Source of the DNA: Monodelphis domestica
Taxonomy: Eukaryota > Chordata > Mammalia > Didelphimorphia > Didelphidae
DNA: 64,000 nucleotides
Assembly: GCF_027887165.1 (NCBI RefSeq)
Contig: NC_077228.1
Location: 103,628,350 to 103,692,349 of the forward strand
Reading direction: 5' to 3'
Position 1 is the first letter of the stretch; each line of letters starts with the position of its first letter. The notes under the pieces were generated by a model. The model was not told the DNA's origin, ran no database searches, and saw only the letters and a list, made by a program, of their open reading frames with translations. Below, one piece after another: positions 1-11,337 of this stretch. A program made the position numbers and the translations under genes.

Positions 1-8
1 CCCACAGA

Positions 9-216
9 ATTTTTTTTTTTCCAAATCCTACCTTCCATCTTAGAATCAATACTGTATATTGGTTCCAAGGCAGGAGATGGTAACAGCTAGGCAATGGGAG
101 TGAAGTGACTTGTCCAGGGCCACACAGCTAGGAAGTGTCTGAGGTCAGATTTAAACCCCAGAACCTCTCATATCTAGGTCTGTCTCTCTATCCACTGAGC
201 CACTCAGCTACCCTGC
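9..216 (-). repeat. SINE-A, minus orientation
   Basis: tRNA-derived marsupial SINE read backwards: poly-T, then the tail word pair around AATCAATACTGTATATTGG, then the reversed B-box GATTTAAACC region and the 5' head ending CAGCTACC. Both ends are close to full length. Confidence 0.85.
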
Positions 217-224
217 TAGATAAA

Positions 225-445
225 ATCCTACCTGCTACAGGGTGCCTTTCACAATCCCTCATAATTCTCTGCTCTTTGTTATTTCTTCTTTATCTTATGT
301 GTAGCGTATGTGAACATCACTTTTGTTTTCATTTTTTTCCTCCTTTATTAGATTGTAAACTTCTGAGGGCAAGGGCTATCTTTTGTCTTCCTCTTCATCC
401 CTATCCTGGCATATAGCAGAGCTTAAAAAGTGTCTACTAATTAAC
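225..445 (+). repeat. L2 LINE 3' end
   Basis: Shows the hallmark L2 3' region: AGATTGTAAACTTCTGAGGGC followed by a 'cctggcatatagcag' type ending. Old and diverged; non-coding. Confidence 0.6.
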
Positions 446-454
446 TGGCCTCTT

Positions 455-715
455 CTTGCTCTCTATATGACCTTGGATAAGTCACTTCCTTAATGAATTT
501 TTCACTCAACAAATGGGAACCATAATACTTAGTCTTCCTGCCACATTGAGTTGTAAGGATCAGCTGTGATTCAATGGAGACCTTTGTGGAAAAGAGATCA
601 GGGATGGGTTGGGGAGGGGGAGGGGGAAGCCTTTGTTTTGCCTTTCTTTTTGGCCTCCAGAGCTTAGTATAGTACCTGGCACATAGCAGATGCATAATAA
701 GAATTTGTTGACTTG
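455..715 (+). repeat. MIR (CORE-SINE)
   Basis: MIR body: 'gaccttggataagtcac', an 'aatgggaaccataata' segment and a 3' end 'cctggcacatagcagatgcataa'. The middle holds a G-rich run (about 605-630). Confidence 0.6.
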
Positions 716-769
716 ATTTACTGCTCTGGAAATTGCAAAAGTGCTCAGTGTTGGAAGTTGGCTTCTTTT

Positions 770-972
770 CCCCCCCTAAACCTCTTCTCTTCTGTCTTAG
801 CATCAATACTGTGTATTGGTTCCAAGAAAGAAGAACAGTAAGGACTAGACAATGGGGATTAAGTGACTTGTCCAGGGTCAGACAGCTAGGAAGTGTCTGA
901 GGTCAGATTTGAACCCAGGATCTCCTGTCTCTGGGCCTGTATCTCAATCCACTGAGCCACCCAGCTGCCCCT
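770..972 (-). repeat. SINE-A, minus orientation
   Basis: Near full-length reversed SINE-A: tail around 801-825, reversed B-box at about 908-918, head ending CCACCCAGCTGCCCC. Confidence 0.9.
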
Positions 973-1344
973 TGGCAGTTGTTTCTGATAGCAACTGTCC
1001 TGAGTTGAGAGCAATCTCTTACTTTTCCTAAAGGACATGGAGCCCATCCCAAGAAAGCAATTTGTCTGCATGAAAGACAGCCTGGCTGTCTCTAGACTCA
1101 AAGATTCCAGCCCCTCAGGCCACACACACACACCCCATCCACCCCCTCAGACATGCACACACGCACGCTCTTTCTCAGGGGAAGAACGGATGGACATCAA
1201 AATTACTCACGGTTCAGCATGGTGGCAGGAGAGCAGCACCTGGGACCAACACAGACATAGACTCATTAGCAAGGGGACAGCATAAATCTAGAGCTTCAGA
1301 GTTCTGGGGAAGGGAGGAAGAGGCATGTGTGTGGGAGGGGGAAC
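973..1344. other. Unique spacer, no gene seen
   Basis: No repeat recognised. Holds a short CA/CCACC-rich run at about 1120-1165. The open frames on both strands are short and lack family features. Confidence 0.5.
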
Positions 1345-1510
1345 TCACCTTAGAGTCCATTTAGTCCAACCCTTCCATTTTACAGTTGGGGAAACTGAGA
1401 CCTAGAGAAGAAAGTAGCTTGACCAAGGTCACATGAGTAAATATCAAAGGGAGAATTTGAATCCAGGACCTCTAGCCTCAGAATCAGTGATATTGCCAGT
1501 GGCCCCCAGC
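1345..1510 (-). repeat. MIR/THER-like CORE-SINE, minus
   Basis: Reversed CORE-SINE: 'ccattttacagttgggg' then 'aaggtcacatgagtaa' and 'gaatttgaatccagg'. Confidence 0.6.
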
Positions 1511-1740
1511 GCACCAGTCTGCCTAGGCACTTAAGCGATAAGAGGGAAGCAGCAGGGGCAGGTGAAATTAGAACAGAACATGAGAGATAGGTGAGAAGGT
1601 ATAAGCACGTCTTCAACTGAACTCAGTGGCCTGTGCCATATTAGGAAGACTTCTTGGAGGGGGAAAGTTTTGAGTTGGGTTTGGCAAGAAAGGACAACTA
1701 CATTTCTGGGTAGAGAAGACAACTGGTTGGTTGTTGGTTG

Positions 1741-1938
1741 GTTTTTTAACCCTTCCCTTCCATCTCGGAATCAATACTGTGTATCGGTTCCAAGGCAAGA
1801 GAACAGTGAATACTAGCAATAAGGGCAAATCACTTGGCCAGGGTCATAGAGCTGGGAAGTGTATGAGTCCAGATTTGAAACCCAGGTTCTCTAGCTCTGG
1901 GTCTGGCTCTTAAATCCACTGAGCTGCCTGACTGCTCC
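1741..1938 (-). repeat. SINE-A, minus orientation
   Basis: Reversed SINE-A with intact tail (TTTTTAACCCTTCCCTTCC) and head; moderately diverged. Confidence 0.85.
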
Positions 1939-2341
1939 CTAAAAGAATATGAGAGGAGGAATTACCGGAAGCCACTGGTCTCTCCTACCTCTTCTGAAAT
2001 ATTCTCTCCTGGACTTAGTAATAAGTAGACTAGGAGAGATGGGTGTAAAGTTGCCAGAAAGGCATAGTTTTAAAGCACACATTACTTGGGGGTGGAGGAG
2101 ACGGGAGCCCAGCTCCTCTTTTATTGATATGTTAGCCCAGGCTCCTCGGATCATCTCAGTGATTCCTTGGGCTTTGAGACTGAGATGGAGAGGGAGAAAC
2201 AGAGGAAATGGTGCCAAAAGAAATATCTGGGAGATGGAGTCCGCATGTGGATATGGACTCTGACCATGATGTCTAAGGCCTGAGGGAGTGCCTTTATTGG
2301 GAAATGGGAGATGACCTGTGCAAAGGAGGAAGTGTGTCAAT
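1939..2341. other. Unique spacer, no gene seen
   Basis: No repeat or gene recognised. Overlapping frames exist on both strands (104 and 133 codons), but neither has a domain, and the minus frame shares its end with the adjacent SINE, so they are taken as chance. Confidence 0.5.
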
Positions 2342-2595
2342 GATTGTTGTGGTTCAGTTGTGTCTGACTCTTCATGACACCATTTTGGACTTTTCTTGGC
2401 AAAGATACTAGAGTGGTTTATTATTTCTTTCTCTACATCATTTTACAGATGAGGAAACTGAGGCAAACAAAGTTAAATGACTTGTCCAGGGTCACAGAGC
2501 CAGTAAGTGTATGAGGCCAGATTTGAACTCAGGAAGATGAGTCTTCCTGAATCCAAGCCCAGTGCTCTATCCACTGTCACATCTAGCTGTTCTCA
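2342..2595 (-). repeat. SINE-B (RTE-tailed SINE), minus
   Basis: Reversed second SINE family. The RTE-type tail (GTTGTGTCTGACTCTTCATG) comes first, then 'ttcttggcaaagatact', 'cagatgaggaaactgaggc', and the tRNA-like head with 'gatttgaactcagg'. Confidence 0.9.
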
Positions 2596-2639
2596 GAGCA
2601 CTGAACTTCGATTCAAAAGAGCATCTGTAATGAGGGCCC

Positions 2640-2765
2640 TTTCTTTAACCTTGGCCTTCACCTTCCTGCACCTCAGCTTTCCCATAAAGTAAAGGGGTTC
2701 TGTATAGACCAATAGATCTCTAAGGTCTCTTCCAGTTCTAAAAATGCTAGGATTGTATGAAGGCT
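2640..2765 (+). repeat. THER/MIR 3' half
   Basis: 'cctgcacctcagctttccc' followed by 'aggtctcttccagttctaaa' is the common CORE-SINE 3' ending. Confidence 0.5.
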
Positions 2766-2869
2766 CATGTAGGGATATGGGGCTATGGGGATAGGGGTAC
2801 ATCTAGTTAGAATGGGAAATCTGACTTATGCACGGATTAAATGAGGTATCCAGAAGGGGAAAAAACCTG

Positions 2870-2995
2870 AGTTTGAATCATGACTCTGTCCTCAACTAAT
2901 TGAATGATCTTGAGTAAGATCCTGGTTTCCTTGTCTGCAAATGAAGAGTTTGGCCTATGTGATTTGCAAGATATCCCCAGCACTGACAACCTGTG
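2870..2995 (+). repeat. MIR-like CORE-SINE
   Basis: Diverged core 'gatcttgagtaagatcctgg' then 'aatgaagagtttggcc'. Confidence 0.45.
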
Positions 2996-3510
2996 ATGAT
3001 ATGGACCTTCATGAATAACCTACTGGAGGAGAATTCTTGAAGTTTAAGACTAAGAATTAGGATTTGCCCCAGGAAGCTGTCTCTGAAGAGGTGGGTGGTT
3101 TTTAAAAAATTCATTCTAGATTTGTCCCCTTCCTTATTCTGTCCCTTCTCTCCCCCTTTATTTCCTTCCTGCCCTCCTGTTTTTCACGAAGCATTTCCCT
3201 CCAATCCCCCAAGAGGAGGAGGTTTTAATTAGCCTTCACTTAGGGAAAACTTCTCGAACCCCCACCTTTGCCTCTGTCATTGTCCCTGGTGGAAGGCTTA
3301 GGGCTGTGACCCCACAGTCCCAGCTGTCTTCCCATTTCTCAGGAGAGAGGCAGAGCCAGCCCCAGGATGCAGGAGACAGCTTATAAATTCCTGAAATACT
3401 TGGCTGAAATTAGACCTTTTATGGCCGGCTACATAATTTGATATTCCAACTCATCCCAAGATCCTGGACAAGTCCAGAGAGAAATAGGAGCTGGTGGGGT
3501 CCCACAAGAT
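2996..3510. other. Unique spacer with possible regulatory sites
   Basis: No repeat recognised. A pyrimidine-rich part (3120-3185) is followed by sequence with a homeodomain-type core TTAATTAG at about 3224, an E-box CAGCTG at about 3322, a TATA-like CTTATAAATT at about 3380 and a perfect CArG box at 3415-3424. No coding evidence. Confidence 0.35.
3415..3424. promoter_or_regulatory. Perfect CArG box (SRF-type motif)
   Basis: CCTTTTATGG fits CC(A/T)6GG exactly and lies in non-repetitive sequence. Binding is not shown; such a motif can occur by chance. Confidence 0.25.
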
Positions 3511-3520
3511 CCACTCCCTG

Positions 3521-3800
3521 AGAACACAGTACACAGTAACAGCAATATTGTATGATGGCCAACTGCAAAAACTGGCTACTCTCGGCAATGCAGTGACCTG
3601 GGACAATCCTGGAGACTTAAGAGGGGGAATGCTGTCCACCTGCTGGAGTCCAGTGGATGTGGATCAAAGCAGACACTCTTTCACATCTGTGTATTTACAC
3701 TTTCTTTGGGGGTTTGGGTTGTGTAGAAGCTTGCTCTCACAACAAGGATCAGCATGGAAGTGGGTTTTGCAGGATAATAAAAATAAGAATTTTGAAGAAA
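3521..3800 (+). mobile_element. L1 LINE 3' fragment with target duplication
   Basis: 5'-truncated marsupial L1 3' region ('ctgggacaatcctggagactta'), ending in an A-rich tail. Flanked by the direct repeat CCACTCCCTG (3511-3520 and 3801-3810). Confidence 0.75.
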
Positions 3801-3810
3801 CCACTCCCTG

Positions 3811-4398
3811 GATCCATTTATCAATATTTGTCTCATAATCTCAGCCTCTGGGATCCAGTTCTCAGATTGCTAATTCTATTCTCAATTTCTTATGTCTACT
3901 TCATTGAGATGGGCCAACACTTCAATAGGCATTCGCTAACGCCCGTGTCTAAATACAGTCTTCACCAAATGGTCCCCAGTGCTTCCTCGAGGGATCTTCC
4001 GGCTGGTGCCCACGTCTCCTCTTACCAATATGAACTGGATTTGAACACACACACTCCTAACCCACCCTGGGCATGTTTCTATTCTTTGTTGAGTTCCTGG
4101 GACTCTTCCACCCAGAGAAATAAATCACTGATAACTTCCTACAAAGGAAACTTGGTCCAGGCACCCCCACATTGGGGGGAGAGAGGACCATTCATCTGCT
4201 GATAGGCGTGAGAAGACTGTTTGTCATTGTCTTCTGAACATAAGCAAGTTTTGGTCTTTGAGATAAAGAAGATTGATATAAATGGTAGAGGGAGCATGGA
4301 GGCTTTCCAGGAGCCGGGATCCCATGATCTCAACCTCAGACAAGTGAAGAGTCCTGCAGCAAATATATGCCTGATTGGAGAGAGATCTCCAAAGGCAT
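3811..4398. other. Unique spacer, no gene seen
   Basis: No repeat or gene recognised between an L1 fragment and a SINE-A. The 181-codon plus frame (3657-4202) starts inside the L1 remnant and runs on without any domain. Confidence 0.5.
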
Positions 4399-4596
4399 TT
4401 TTGTTAAGCCTACCTTCCACCTTAGAATCAATACATATATTTGGTTCCAACACAAAAGCGTGGTAATGGCTAGACAATGGGGGTTAAGTGTCTTGACCAG
4501 GGTCACCCAGCTAGAAAGTGTCTGAGGCTAGATCTGAATCCAAGACCCCCCATCTCTAAGCCTGACTCTCATCCACTGAGCCATCCAGCTGCCCAC
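4399..4596 (-). repeat. SINE-A, minus orientation
   Basis: Reversed SINE-A, tail at 4400-4455, head ending CCATCCAGCTGCCC. Confidence 0.88.
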
Positions 4597-5532
4597 ATCA
4601 AATCCTATCTTAATTTTAGTTCTACTTTTCTCTCTTCTTTTCTATCACTCTACCACCCCAAACCCCAATTCTGCTCACCCCTAGATTCTGTGTCTCTAAT
4701 TCAAGGTATCCTTCCTGATGGAAAGGCCAATTAGGACAAGGATTCCTGAGCTTATCACTCTGGGTTCTGCACCTCTTCTCCTTTTCCAGAACTGTCAATA
4801 AGAAGCCCTTATCTCTTTCCCTCTCTAGAGTTAAGCTGCCTACATGTCACATTCCAGCTCCATTTGTCGCCCCAGTTAAAAAACCAGCCTCCGTTGTTCC
4901 TAGAGACCTCAGACACCTACCTCCACCCACCTGAAGAGAAACACTCATGTTGCATCGGCTACATGAACTCATGCACCCAAACTCTGAGCAGCACTGAGTG
5001 ATGCTGCTGCTGCTCTCCATCCAGCCCTGCCCTCCCCATCACTGCTGTCCATCCCTTAATGCCAACAGTGGGGAATTTGCTGGGGAGCAGAGGAGTGTGA
5101 ATTCGATGCCACTTTGGGGTGGCACTCCAGCTCAGCTCCTTTTTCCAGGTACACCAGATGATGAAGATAGATTCTTGTCTTCCCTCCAAGAAACAGAACA
5201 AAAGGCAAAAAACTTTCCTAGAGGTGTCTTGGGAATCTCTCAGTTCCTCCTCCCACCCAAAGCTCTCAAATTCCATTCTCCATTGCTTTCCCTGTCTGCC
5301 TTCTCCATTTTTATTCCTTGGGAACAATTCATTGCATTGGAATCATGCTTTAGAATTCAATTCCTGCTTTGGAAGAGTTTGTGGGCACTGAAATATATAT
5401 CCCCAGCCCAGGTGGAGGTAACCCATCCTGAAAAAAAGACTCAGCCACCCTCCTCTCAGAAGGGCAACTTTCTCCTCTGACAATTGCTTTGTAGAAAATG
5501 ACATTCTCTTGCCAGGAGAAACTTCCTGGCAG
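4597..5532. other. Unique spacer, no gene seen
   Basis: C/T-rich unique sequence. Frames of 160 (plus) and 122 (minus) codons overlap in antisense and show no recognisable domain, signal peptide or splice context, so no gene is called. Confidence 0.45.
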
Positions 5533-5721
5533 TTTTTTCTTAAACCCTTACCTTCCGTCTTAGAATCAATACTACATACTGGTTCCAAGACAGAAGAGCA
5601 GTAAGAACTAGGCAATGGGGGTTAAGTAACTTGTCCAGAGTCACACAGCTAGGACCAGTCTGAGGTCAAATTTGAACCCAGGACATCCTGCTCTCAAACC
5701 ACTGAGCCACTTAGCTGCCCC
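5533..5721 (-). repeat. SINE-A, minus orientation
   Basis: Reversed SINE-A, complete except for a short loss in the head region near 5690. Confidence 0.88.
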
Positions 5722-7264
5722 GTGGAAGTTTTTTTGAGGTGGCATGTAAGACTGCCAAACCCTAAATAAATGGGCCCAGAATACCCTCCTCTTCCTCTCC
5801 AACCTTTTTGGGAGCTAATCATACCCTGCATCCCTGGTTCCCTTCATATCATAGTCTCGTACCCCGGCTAGCTTGGGATTCACTTTCCAAGATCAGAGCC
5901 CAGGCTTCAGACACTTACCTCTTATAGTCCTAGAGGAGTGGAGATGGTCTGTGGCTGCTGGAAGTCTGCACACTGCAAGGGGCTGAAGGCTGGTGGAGAC
6001 TATGAAATCTACGGTCCACAGCAACTGGCCAGTAAAAATAGAACATGCTCTGCTGCTACCCTTCTGAGCACCCCCACCCTTCCCCACCCCCTACGCTATA
6101 GGCACACACTATAGATACCCACAGACTCCAGGCAGACACTTCTGATGCTGCCCTTCCACACACACCTTCAGGCCACACAGCTACAATCACCCCCCCAATA
6201 TTTTGTGAACACAGTCCATAGATTAATGTGAGACCATCCTTGGGCAGAAGAAGCAGCTTGAAAGCAATGGAGAATGGGAAGAAGAAACAAGGGGCTGGGC
6301 AGGATGAACACAACAGTGAGATGAGAGTGGAAAACATTAAGAGATCTGGAGAGGTGTTGGGGGGCCGGGGGAGGGGGTGAGTACATGTGTGCAAGAACTA
6401 GGAGGCCGGGGACAGATTTTCAGAGGGAAGCAGTGTGCAGCTGCTAAGCTATGGACTTATTCCTTAGCTCTTTGTCCTTAAGAGCAGCTATGAAAATAAG
6501 CTCCCAAAGCCCATGAGATCAGGGACTAAAAGAAGTCAGGCAGAGGGCCTAGGAGGAGTCACACTGAAATCCTCCAAGACATATGGTCAGCTCCGTCTCC
6601 CCTTGTTAACTTCCCTGACTCTGGTGTGTTTACATGGCAGCCCTGGTTGTGGCTGGAATAGGGGGGCTGCCTGACTTTTGTGGGGCTGATGATGGGAGCA
6701 GGAGGGAGGGATGGAGATGGGGACTCACACTCAGTCAGCCAACAAGCATTTATTAAGTGCTAACTGCATCCACTGCCAATAGGAGGCAGGTCTGACCAAT
6801 AGGAGTGGGTGTAAAATGGGCTAAGTCCTGCTTTCCATGACTGATGGGTCTGAAGGTCTAGAGATGCCCTGAAACCTTAGAAAGGTGGGTTTCCAGGAAC
6901 CCAGTTCACTGAATTCAGAACAAGCCACAACTGAGGGTCCCCTTCACCTCTTTGTTTCTAGATGGACCACAGATGGGACTCTGACACAGCCTGACCCTCG
7001 TGGACAGCACCTGCTCTTTGGGTATTTTTAGGAGAGAGTTTTTGAACACATAATACCAGCTCTATAGTCAGGGAAGGACAATGCCTGCTATGTTAATCCC
7101 CATGGTTATTATAGTTAAGTTGCTAGGCTCTGGCTGGGCATGGGCTGGAATCCCCAGGGTGGGGGCAGAAGGAGCCATGGGTAATGGGCAGGGGCACTGA
7201 CCTCTTCAGGGAAGAGCTATGGGAGGGAAATTTCATAACCCAATATCCCCATAAGAAGTTTGTT
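5722..7264. other. Unique spacer, no gene seen
   Basis: Mostly non-repetitive. A scrap of an ancient dispersed repeat ('aacaagcatttattaagtgc') lies at about 6740-6762, and two CCAATAGGAG direct repeats follow. No coding region is supported. Confidence 0.45.
6776..6805 (+). promoter_or_regulatory. Paired CCAAT motifs
   Basis: Two identical CCAATAGGAG words (6776-6785 and 6796-6805) start 20 bp apart, about two helical turns. NF-Y-type core sites are a possible reading; a small tandem duplication is another. Confidence 0.25.
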
Positions 7265-7455
7265 TGGGGGACGGCTAGGTGACTCAACAGATAGAATATT
7301 TGACCTAGAGTTGGGAAGATCTGGGTTCAAATTTGGCTTTAGACACTTCTTAAATGTGTGACCCTGGGCAAGTCACTTAACCTCCATTGCTTTGCCCTTA
7401 CTGCTCTTCTGCCTTGGAACCAATACTTGTATAGATTATAAGACAGAGGGGTTTT
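7265..7455 (+). repeat. SINE-A, plus orientation
   Basis: Head 'cggctaggtgactcaacagat', B-box 'gggttcaaattt', 'gtgtgaccctgggcaagtca' and tail 'gccttggaaccaatac'. Diverged at the 3' end. Confidence 0.85.
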
Positions 7456-7675
7456 GTCCTGTTTTGTTTTAAAAGAAATGTGTGTGTGTTGCATGAAAAT
7501 CAGAATATTGACAGCCTTGGGAAGGAGTGGATGGGAAGGAAAAAATCTGAATCCTAAAATATCTGAAAAGAATTCTCAAAAATCGTTTCTATATGTAACT
7601 GAAAAAAAGATAAAAAGAAAACATATAACAGGAAAATAACATAGCAGGTGCCCAATAAATATTTATTGACTTTTT

Positions 7676-8007
7676 AAATTTTTATTTTATTTTTTATTTG
7701 AAAATTTTTATTTAATTAATTTAGAATATTTTCTCATGGTTACATGATTCATGTTCTTTCCCAACCCTCCTCCCACCTTCCTCCCATAGCCTACAAGTCA
7801 TTCCACTGGGTTTTACATGTGTCATTGATCCAGACCAATTTCCATATTATTAATAATTGCACTAGTGTGATCATTTAGAGTTTACGACCCCAGTCATATC
7901 CCCATTGAACCATGTGATCAAGAGTTGTTTTTCTTCTGCGTTTCTACTCCCACAGTTCTTTCTCTGGATGTAGATAGTGTTTTTTTCTCATAAGTCCCTC
8001 AGAATTG
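7676..8007 (-). mobile_element. L1 LINE 3' end, minus, with target duplication
   Basis: Reversed L1 3' UTR and tail: T-rich start, then the complement of the usual 'aacatgaatcatg' stretch and of 'gagggacttatgag'. Bounded by TATTGACTTTTT at 7664-7675 and 8008-8019. Confidence 0.7.
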
Positions 8008-8059
8008 TATTGACTTTTTTATTTAAAAGAAATTTGTTTGGTTTTCATTGGTTCTTCTC

Positions 8060-8262
8060 TATATCTCCTTACGAAAACCCTTATTTTCTGCCTAAGAATT
8101 AATACTAAGTATTGATTCCAAGGCAGTGTTGTGGTAAGGACTAGGCAGTTGGAGTTAAACAACTTGCCTAGGATCATGCAAGTAATAAGTGTCTAAGGTC
8201 AAATTTGAACCCAGGTCCTCCCAACTACAGACCTGGCATTCTATCCACTGTGCTCCTCCAGC
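8060..8262 (-). repeat. SINE-A, minus orientation
   Basis: Diverged reversed SINE-A; tail near 8085-8125 and reversed B-box near 8200. Confidence 0.8.
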
Positions 8263-8620
8263 AGTTATATCTTTTAAGATACGTGTTAAACATATGGCAG
8301 AATGTTCAAAATACAATGGAGTTAGGTCAGAACCAGATTAAAATTTAATTGAGAAATATTTAACAAAATAAAAATACAATAAAACATAAATAATGTTACG
8401 TTTTAAAGCTAAATCAATATGTAAACAATTGGGAGTCTTAGGTATAGATTAGTGGTCCAGATTTCATTAAAAGACCTGACTTTGATTTCTAGTTCTGATA
8501 CAATTAGGCCCCAATTAACACAATTGATGAATACTGAGATGTGATCTCATTATTCAAATTTGCACTGCATTATTTTCATTAGACTTGAAGACTATATTTT
8601 CCATAATTATTACCTCAAAT
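8263..8620. other. AT-rich spacer, nothing seen
   Basis: AT-rich sequence without a recognisable repeat or gene. Confidence 0.4.
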
Positions 8621-8805
8621 GAGGCAGCTAGGTGATACAGAGATAGAGTACTGGGCTTGGAATCAGGAAGACTCATCTTCATATGTTCAAATCTGACCCT
8701 GGACACTTACTAGCTATGTGACCCTGGGCAAGTCACTTAACTCCCATTGTCTAGCCCTTACTGGTTTTCTGCCTTAGAAGCAATACACAAAATTAATTCT
8801 AAGAC
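8621..8805 (+). repeat. SINE-A variant, plus orientation
   Basis: The 5' half reads like SINE-B ('ggaatcaggaagactcatctt'), but the 3' half has the SINE-A tail ('gccttagaagcaatacac'). Its A-rich end has grown into the microsatellite that follows. Confidence 0.8.
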
Positions 8806-9129
<324 letters not shown>

Positions 9130-9264
9130 CTGATGGAGTCTGAATGCAGACAGAGACAGTCTATATTTCACTTTATTTCTTCAGTTTCCTGTTGTTTGGG
9201 TTCTCTTTCACAAAAGGACTAATGTGGATAGTTTATACTATTAAAGATGTAAAATCTATAAAGA

Positions 9265-9330
9265 GAAAAGAAAACTCCAAATGGGGTCACAAAGAGTCAG
9301 ACTGGACTGAAAACAACCCAACAACATATA
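9265..9330 (+). repeat. RTE/SINE-B 3' tail scrap
   Basis: 'atggggtcacaaagagtcag' followed by AACAACCCAACAACA is the RTE-type terminal sequence without the rest of the element. Confidence 0.7.
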
Positions 9331-9404
9331 ACTTCAAAATGGGAGAATGTGAATATAGGGGACCACTTTATGAGTGGTCATCATCTGAACTAATGAGCAC
9401 CTAA

Positions 9405-9530
9405 CTATACTTGTTAGCTTTATGTCCATGGGCAATGTACTTCCTTTCTTTGGTCCTCAGTTTCCTCCTGTGTTAAAAAAAATGTGGGGGATTTCAGATG
9501 ATCTCTAAATCCCTTACAATCCTAAATTCC
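9405..9530 (+). repeat. THER/MIR-like CORE-SINE
   Basis: 'gtcctcagtttcctcc' and 'gatgatctctaaatccctta' mark a diverged CORE-SINE 3' half. Confidence 0.5.
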
Positions 9531-9954
9531 TACAAATAAAGAACCAAGTTGAATCTATTCTTGTGTCTCCGGCTCTCCCCTTCCCATCTGCCTTAAGTTC
9601 TCCAATGTCTTTGACTTTGAGAACAATATATTTTCAGTGGCTAGCCTGTCCTTTTTTACCTCCCACCCCCACCCCCAGATACTCATTGATTTGCTTCTTT
9701 GCTTGGGACAGCAGCAGCAGAGTAGTCCGGAATGGATCTGGGGGAGTCCTTTCTGTAGTCTTCTCTTGCAATTGCCTTGACACCATAAAGCTGTCATCTC
9801 CCTTCTGGACTGGTCCAGCTCCGTGCTACAGCCACCTTTGTTTTCTGGCCCAAGGACAGGGACCAAACACCTCTGGAGACTGGGTGCTCATGTCTGCTGT
9901 GACAACATAAGCCTTCATAGCTGACCTTCTGCTTCTCTCTTCAATTCAAATCAA
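9531..9954. other. Unique spacer, no gene seen
   Basis: Antisense-overlapping frames of 115 (plus) and 103 (minus) codons lack any domain. No repeat recognised. Confidence 0.45.
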
Positions 9955-10095
9955 ATAAATTTAACTCTGCAAACACTTTATTTGGTGGTTACTATTTGTG
10001 AAGTACTTTACTGGGTGCTAAGAGTACAATGATGGGGCAAAAATGACCTAGCCCTGCCCTCAAGGAGTTTACAGTCTACTAAGGGGAATGGAGAC
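9955..10095 (+). repeat. Ancient dispersed repeat, 5' module
   Basis: 'gtgaagtactttactgggtg' and 'ccctgccctcaaggagttta' belong to a family that recurs at 14.8, 37.3, 44.6, 46.0/50.4 and 62.9 kb. I do not assign its class. Confidence 0.55.
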
Positions 10096-10117
10096 TACTA
10101 CTAAGGGGAATTATGAT

Positions 10118-10305
10118 ATCAAGAGGCAGCAGAACTGGAGTTACAGGACCTGGCTTCAATTTCTCTTTGAGCTGCTTACATTATTTGTGTGACTGGCAAA
10201 ATTCCCATGTTTCCCTGGGCTTTACTTTCTTCATCTGTTAAATGAAGAGGTTGGACTAATTGATCTCTGAAGTCCCTTTTATATCTAAACTTATGATACT
10301 ATGAA
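10118..10305 (+). repeat. THER/MIR CORE-SINE
   Basis: 'gaggcagcagaactggag', 'cttcatctgttaaatgaaga' and 'ttggactaattgatctctga' give a nearly complete CORE-SINE. Confidence 0.65.
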
Positions 10306-10331
10306 AAATAAAAGTTTAAAAATAATCAAGG

Positions 10332-10535
10332 GCAGGCAGCTAAGTGGCTCAGTGGATAGAGAGTGAGGCCTGGAGATAGGAGGTCCTGGGTTCAAATTTG
10401 ACCTCAGATACTTCCTAGCTGTGTGACCCTGGGCAAGTACTTAACTCCAATTGCCTAGACCTTACCACTCTTCTTCCTTGGAACAGATACTTAGTATTGA
10501 TTCTAAGACAGAAGGCAAAGGTTTGATAAATAAAT
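10332..10535 (+). repeat. SINE-A, plus orientation
   Basis: Full-length: head 'ggcagctaagtggctcagtg', B-box 'gggttcaaattt', tail 'gattctaagacagaaggc'. Confidence 0.9.
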
Positions 10536-10627
10536 TAGGGCATGGAAGGTCAAACAGATGGTGTAGACATCCCTTTCTTGACTGTCACTTGCTGCCTACA
10601 AGAACACGTCACTTAATTGGAACTCAG

Positions 10628-10866
10628 TTTCCTAGGTGGTGAAGTGGTTAGAACGTTGGATCTGGAGTCAGGAAGACCCGAGTTCAAACCCAGTCTCAGA
10701 TACATATTACTTGCATGATCTTGGACACATCACTTCATCCTCTTTGCCTCAGTTTCTTCATCTATCAAATGAGCTGGAGAAGGAAATGGCAAGCCACTAT
10801 GTATCTTTGCCAAGAAAACCCTAAACAGAGTCCCAAAGAGTCAGACACAACTGAAAAGCAAAAGGA
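10628..10866 (+). repeat. SINE-B, plus orientation
   Basis: tRNA-like head, 'gagctggagaaggaaatggc', 'tatctttgccaagaaaaccc' and the RTE tail 'aaagagtcagacacaactga'. Confidence 0.9.
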
Positions 10867-10999
10867 AGGAGGACTGGTTGAATTTCAAGATTCCTTCTAA
10901 CTCTAACTCTATGATTCTGTGACTCTTCCTTGGACCCCTTTAATACATCTAGTTAGAAGCATGGCTCAGTTATAAGAGCTTATTAAAGTGCCTTAAGAT

Positions 11000-11192
11000 T
11001 ATAGATTTAGAACTCAAAGACTTAGTGGCCCAACCCACCTTCATTTTACAGGTGAGGAGCAGGGGCCCAGAGACATTAAACAACTTGTTCAGAATTACAC
11101 AGCTAGAATATATCTGCACTGGGATTTGAACTCAGGTCTTCCTAATGTCAAGTCTGACACCCTATCCACTATTCTATTAGGTTCTCCTGTCT
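11000..11192 (-). repeat. MIR/THER CORE-SINE, minus
   Basis: 'cattttacaggtgaggagc', 'gaattacacagctagaat' and 'gggatttgaactcaggtctt' in the reversed order of the family. Confidence 0.65.
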
Positions 11193-11337
11193 CAAATAGA
11201 TTCCTTCATGCCTGCTTCCAAGGACTCTCAACGGTACATATTGCCTTTCACAAATGCCTCACAGCATTTTGGAGTGAGCCTGAATAAGAGTGGGATCAGT
11301 GGGAGCTCAAGTAGAAGGTATGTGCGGAGATTGGTTT

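Noticed and set aside
3657-4202. 181-codon plus frame
   Set aside because: Begins within an L1 3' UTR remnant and runs into unique DNA; no coding features.
4998-5480. 160-codon plus frame
   Set aside because: Overlaps a 122-codon antisense frame in C/T-rich DNA; no motif recognised.
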